This document shows positions 49,575 to 52,195 of a stretch of 52,195 nucleotides of DNA, one piece after another. Below the pieces are notes generated by a model. It searched no databases and was not told the DNA's origin. It saw only the letters and a list, made by a program, of their open reading frames with translations. Positions within the stretch are counted from its first letter, which is position 1. Each line of letters starts with the position of its first letter. This DNA comes from an uncultured Bryobacteraceae bacterium (GTDB taxonomy: Bacteria; Acidobacteriota; Terriglobia; Bryobacterales; Bryobacteraceae): assembly GCA_955652915.1 (NCBI GenBank), contig CATPCJ010000280.1, positions 1 to 52,195 on the forward strand, in the 5' to 3' direction. Both the position numbers and the translations under genes were made by a program.

Positions 49575-49988
49575 GTGCCCATTCCCTCAAATGAATTTGC
49601 TAAGGAACTTGGTGACGCGTTGGGCCGGTATTTGCATGAAGAAGGCATCTCCCAAGCAGACGCGTCGAGGCGGCTCGAGATGGAAAGGGCCACGATGAAC
49701 ACTTACCTGCATGACTATAAAAAAAAGAGGCGATTGGCTAACGCGGAAGTCTTTATCAAGGCGTGCGTAAAGCTAGGATTCACGTTCGACTATAAGGGGT
49801 ACCGAATCATGGCTGTCCCCTCGTCGGCGCAACAGAATGGCCAGAGTGAGGTCTCAAGCGTTCCAAGACAGCTAACGCTTGAATTCGACGAGCAAATATA
49901 TTTGACGAATGGAATGCTTTCCATTAGCCTAAAGCGGCCGCCAGGCCGAGTTGAGTTGAACGTTTCGCTGAAGGGCAAGGTATCTTAA
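49575..49988 (+). CDS. HTH (XRE-like) transcriptional regulator
   Basis: A 137-residue protein with a helix-turn-helix (EEGISQADASRRLEMERATM, near residues 23-42) followed by YKKKRRLANAEVFIKACVKL. The C-terminus is beta-rich (RQLTLEFDEQIYLTNGMLSI) and may form the dimer or sense a ligand. The open frame begins at ATG 49551, but that codon lies in the spacer end of the promoter and upstream of the predicted start point. GTG 49575, about four bases after it, is therefore the likely start, giving a nearly leaderless message. It probably represses itself and the toxin operon through the shared palindrome. Confidence 0.75.
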   Translation: MPIPSNEFAKELGDALGRYLHEEGISQADASRRLEMERATMNTYLHDYKKKRRLANAEVFIKACVKLGFTFDYKGYRIMAVPSSAQQNGQSEVSSVPRQLTLEFDEQIYLTNGMLSISLKRPPGRVELNVSLKGKVS

Positions 49989-50129
49989 GGGAGTCATGCT
50001 AGGCCCTCTAGATAAGTCCACTTCGCCTGCAGGACTACCGGAGCACCTGTTAAGGAACGTCGAAGGGTGTTATGCCAAGACTAGCGCACATGCCAAGCCG
50101 GAGAAGAACCGAGCGGAGAGAACCCGACC

Positions 50130-50783
50130 ATGATCCTCACTGACAGTCAGATAATCGAGACTTACCGGGCGGGCGACATCCTGATCGACCCCTTCGAGGA
50201 ATCGCAGGTGCAAGGAGCCACATACGATCTTCGCATCGGGGAGCAAGGCGCTACCACGACATCAAAGAAGGTAATCAACATCCGCGAAAACGGATACATA
50301 ATCGTGCAGCCCGGTGACTTTGCCGTTGTAACCGTGTTCGAGGTCTTGAAGCTCGGGCCTCAGTACGTCGGCAGGTTCGGGCTCCGCTCCAAATTTGCAC
50401 GTAAGGGATTGATCGCCACAACCGGCCCGCAGATCGATCCGGGCTATCACGGTCGGCTGATCATTGGTTTGACGAATTCCCCAAAGCCTGTCACTCTGTC
50501 GTATGGTGATCACTTGATCTCCGTAGAATTTCACAAGCTACAAGAGGCGACCACGCGGCCATACTGCGGACCCTACCAAGGTCGGCTGACTCTGGGACCC
50601 GAAGAGATAGAGGCAATCACACAATCAGACGGCATGGCGCTCTCGGAAGTCCTCACAACTTTGCGCTCTCTTAGCCAAAACGTAGGGGCCCTCACCACGG
50701 AGATGAAGACGTTCCGATGGCTTATTCCAGCGATGATTACTTTCGGCATTGCAGTTGTAGCGACCATCGTTGCCATAAAGTAA
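50130..50783 (+). CDS. dCTP-deaminase-like protein with membrane tail, catalytic Glu missing
   Basis: A 217-residue protein. Residues 1-150 are the dCTP deaminase/dUTPase fold: MILTDSQIIETYRAGDILID, GATYDLRIGE, then RFGLRSKFARKGLI and IDPGYHGRLIIGLTNS. In E. coli Dcd the last motif is IDPGWSGCIVLEFYN with the catalytic Glu138. Here this residue is Gly113. Ser87 and Arg91 of the substrate site are kept. After a helical linker (LSEVLTTLRSLSQNVGALTT) there is one membrane helix at 195-216 (WLIPAMITFGIAVVATIVAI). Ordinary Dcd proteins have neither change. It may bind nucleotides without deaminating them. The gene is in an accessory stretch between mnmG and purD. Confidence 0.8.
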   Translation: MILTDSQIIETYRAGDILIDPFEESQVQGATYDLRIGEQGATTTSKKVINIRENGYIIVQPGDFAVVTVFEVLKLGPQYVGRFGLRSKFARKGLIATTGPQIDPGYHGRLIIGLTNSPKPVTLSYGDHLISVEFHKLQEATTRPYCGPYQGRLTLGPEEIEAITQSDGMALSEVLTTLRSLSQNVGALTTEMKTFRWLIPAMITFGIAVVATIVAIK

Positions 50784-50886
50784 ACCAGCGTATTGCTGTT
50801 TTATCCGGCCTGCCACGTAACTTTAGAATCTGGCATTAACGAACAAGGGGTAATGTTCAAGTGAATAATTCTGAAAGGAACATTCC

Positions 50887-52119
50887 CTGAAAATCCTAGT
50901 CATCGGCGCGGGTGGCCGCGAGCACGCGCTCTGCTGGAAATTGGCACAGAGTCCCAATGCATCCGCTTTATATGCGGCTCCTGGCAATCCAGGAATGGCA
51001 GAAGTAGCCACGTGCTTGGCGACGACGGACTATCTCGCGGCGGCCGAATCCGTTGGGGCGGAGTTCACTGTCGTTGGCCCCGAAGCTCCACTGGCTGCCG
51101 GAATTGTGGACCAGTTTCGCTCAAAGGGCCGCCGCATCTTCGGCCCGATTGCTGCCGCCGCTCGGCTGGAGGCCAGCAAAACGTTCGCGAAAGACTTCAT
51201 GGTGCGGGCCGGAATCCCGACTGCTCGATACGCAACTGTCGAAAGCATAGACCAAGCCCGCGGCAAGCTCCGCGATTTCAATCTTCCCGTCGTACTCAAA
51301 GCTGACGGACTGGCTGCGGGCAAAGGTGTGATCATCGCCAACTCACTTGCGGAAGCGGAGCAGGGGATCGCAGCGCTTCTCACGCCGGGAACGACCCTGG
51401 TGATCGAAGAATTCCTCGCCGGCGAAGAAGTGAGCTTCATAGTTCTGAGCGACGGCGTACACATTTTGCCGCTCGATCCAACGCAAGATCACAAAGCGGT
51501 GTTCGACGGCGATGCAGGCCCTAACACCGGCGGGATGGGCGCCTACTGCGATGGGAAGATCTTAAGCGACTTTCAAAAGGCCTTGATCATGGCCCAAATC
51601 ATCGAGCCGGCGATCGCTCGGATGCGCGCTGAAGGGCAGCCGTTCACCGGGTTCCTGTACGCGGGCCTGATGATGACTTCACAAGGACCGAAGGTTTTAG
51701 AATTCAACGCACGCCTGGGCGATCCGGAAACGCAGGTGCTGATGCATCGCCTGGAATCGGATTTCGTGGAGCCGCTCTTCGCCGCGACCGAGGGGCAGCT
51801 CGAGGAGTCCGAATTGAAGTGGCGACCGGATCCATCGGTGTGTGTGGTGCTGGCAGCAGCCGGCTATCCTGGTTCGGTTCAAAGCGGCGACAAGATCACA
51901 GGCCTGGACCGCGTGGAAAACGCGACCGTCTTTCACGCGGGCACAAAGCTAGCGAACGGCGATCTGCTGACATCAGGCGGCCGTGTGCTGGGCGTCACTG
52001 CCAGCGGTCCAACGTTGTCGTCGGCGATTCACAACACCTATGAACAAGTTGAGGAAATTCACTTCGAGGGAATGCACTATCGCCAGGACATCGGGCAGAA
52101 AGGCTTGAAGCGCTGGTAA
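50887..52119 (+). CDS. purD: Phosphoribosylamine-glycine ligase PurD, apparent CTG start
   Basis: A 410-residue ATP-grasp enzyme, second step of purine synthesis. The expected N-terminus KILVIGAGGREHALCWKLAQ is encoded from CTG 50887, with AGGA seven bases before it. The first ATG/GTG/TTG-type codon in frame is TTG 50941, which would remove the conserved GGREHAL loop, and an in-frame TGA lies 15 bp upstream of the CTG. Further motifs: VVGPEAPLAAGIVD, VLKADGLAAGKGVIIA (ATP-grasp lysine), DHKAVFDGDAGPNTGGMGAY and VLEFNARLGDPETQ (metal ligands). Total length is slightly short for the family but all core blocks are present. Confidence 0.92.
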   Translation: MKILVIGAGGREHALCWKLAQSPNASALYAAPGNPGMAEVATCLATTDYLAAAESVGAEFTVVGPEAPLAAGIVDQFRSKGRRIFGPIAAAARLEASKTFAKDFMVRAGIPTARYATVESIDQARGKLRDFNLPVVLKADGLAAGKGVIIANSLAEAEQGIAALLTPGTTLVIEEFLAGEEVSFIVLSDGVHILPLDPTQDHKAVFDGDAGPNTGGMGAYCDGKILSDFQKALIMAQIIEPAIARMRAEGQPFTGFLYAGLMMTSQGPKVLEFNARLGDPETQVLMHRLESDFVEPLFAATEGQLEESELKWRPDPSVCVVLAAAGYPGSVQSGDKITGLDRVENATVFHAGTKLANGDLLTSGGRVLGVTASGPTLSSAIHNTYEQVEEIHFEGMHYRQDIGQKGLKRW

Positions 52120-52140
52120 AATCGTGGTGTGCGAAAGTGT

Positions 52141-52195
52141 GGGGACGTAGCTCAGATGGATAGAGCGGTCGCCTCCTAAGCGACAGGTCGGCAGT
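52141..52195 (+). tRNA. tRNA-Arg (CCT), 5' part; runs off right edge
   Basis: Acceptor 5' strand GGGGACG, D-arm GCTC-GAGC, perfect anticodon stem GTCGC/GCGAC with loop CTCCTAA (anticodon CCT), then the variable loop and the start of the T-arm at the window end. It lies 21 bp after purD. Confidence 0.88.

Noticed and set aside
1..52195. CRISPR arrays, insertion-sequence transposases, integrases or phage genes
   Set aside because: Looked for regularly spaced repeats and recombinase motifs on both strands; none seen.

Overview
The window looks like a chromosomal segment from an Acidobacteriota bacterium, probably of the Solibacter/Bryobacter type. This is an inference from gene families, since no rRNA is present. 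The pointers are a TonB-dependent receptor with a carboxypeptidase-regulatory N-terminus, a stand-alone ~800-residue MacB/FtsX-type permease (ADOP type), several ECF sigma/anti-sigma pairs, large secreted PQQ and cytochrome c proteins, and dispersed palindromic repeats. The order mnmG-rsmG-parA-parB with two parS sites suggests the right-hand part lies near the replication origin.

Layout. 1-3300: the start of a TonB receptor gene, then a visibly AT-richer 3-kb cassette (HD-domain nucleotide hydrolase, a small partner, an AbrB/MraZ-like protein, a truncated ORF) flanked by a 31-bp exact direct repeat that spans the start of the next gene. 3280-8419: a DsbA-like/MauE-like redox pair, an outer-membrane barrel protein, rpoD, nrdR and a flippase-like membrane protein. 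8442-12204: an envelope-stress type operon (ECF sigma, anti-sigma, zinc-ribbon membrane protein, small membrane protein, DUF4097-like protein) with a matching ECF promoter and a terminator. 12545-15630: a secreted protein and a PQQ dehydrogenase. 15743-21103: an alr, ADOP permease and ABC-F ATPase operon. 21239-26150: five glycosyltransferases for surface polysaccharide. 26680-35583: a tight six-gene operon with a patatin-like lipase among secreted or anchored c-type cytochromes. 36109-37123: a second sigma/anti-sigma pair. 37454-44119: a membrane-anchored secreted protein, then an O-antigen/exopolysaccharide group (GT2-GT4 fusion, methyltransferase with coiled coil, Wzt-type ATPase). 44507-48755: tRNA-Met, parB, parA, rsmG, mnmG. 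48895-50783: an accessory insertion with a PIN toxin, a putative antitoxin, a divergent HTH regulator sharing a perfect palindromic promoter/operator, and a membrane-tailed dCTP-deaminase-like protein. 50887-52195: purD and the start of tRNA-Arg.

The most notable unexplained items are: (i) the HD cassette with its 31-bp flanks; (ii) a three-copy ~100-113 bp palindromic repeat family with a compensatory stem change, one copy lying in-frame inside a cytochrome gene; (iii) the patatin/cytochrome operon; (iv) the toxin module driven by symmetric overlapping promoters, whose PIN gene appears to start at ATT; (v) a dCTP-deaminase-like protein that lacks the catalytic glutamate and carries a membrane tail; (vi) purD apparently starting at CTG. 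All functional statements rest on reading motifs by eye; no database search was possible.
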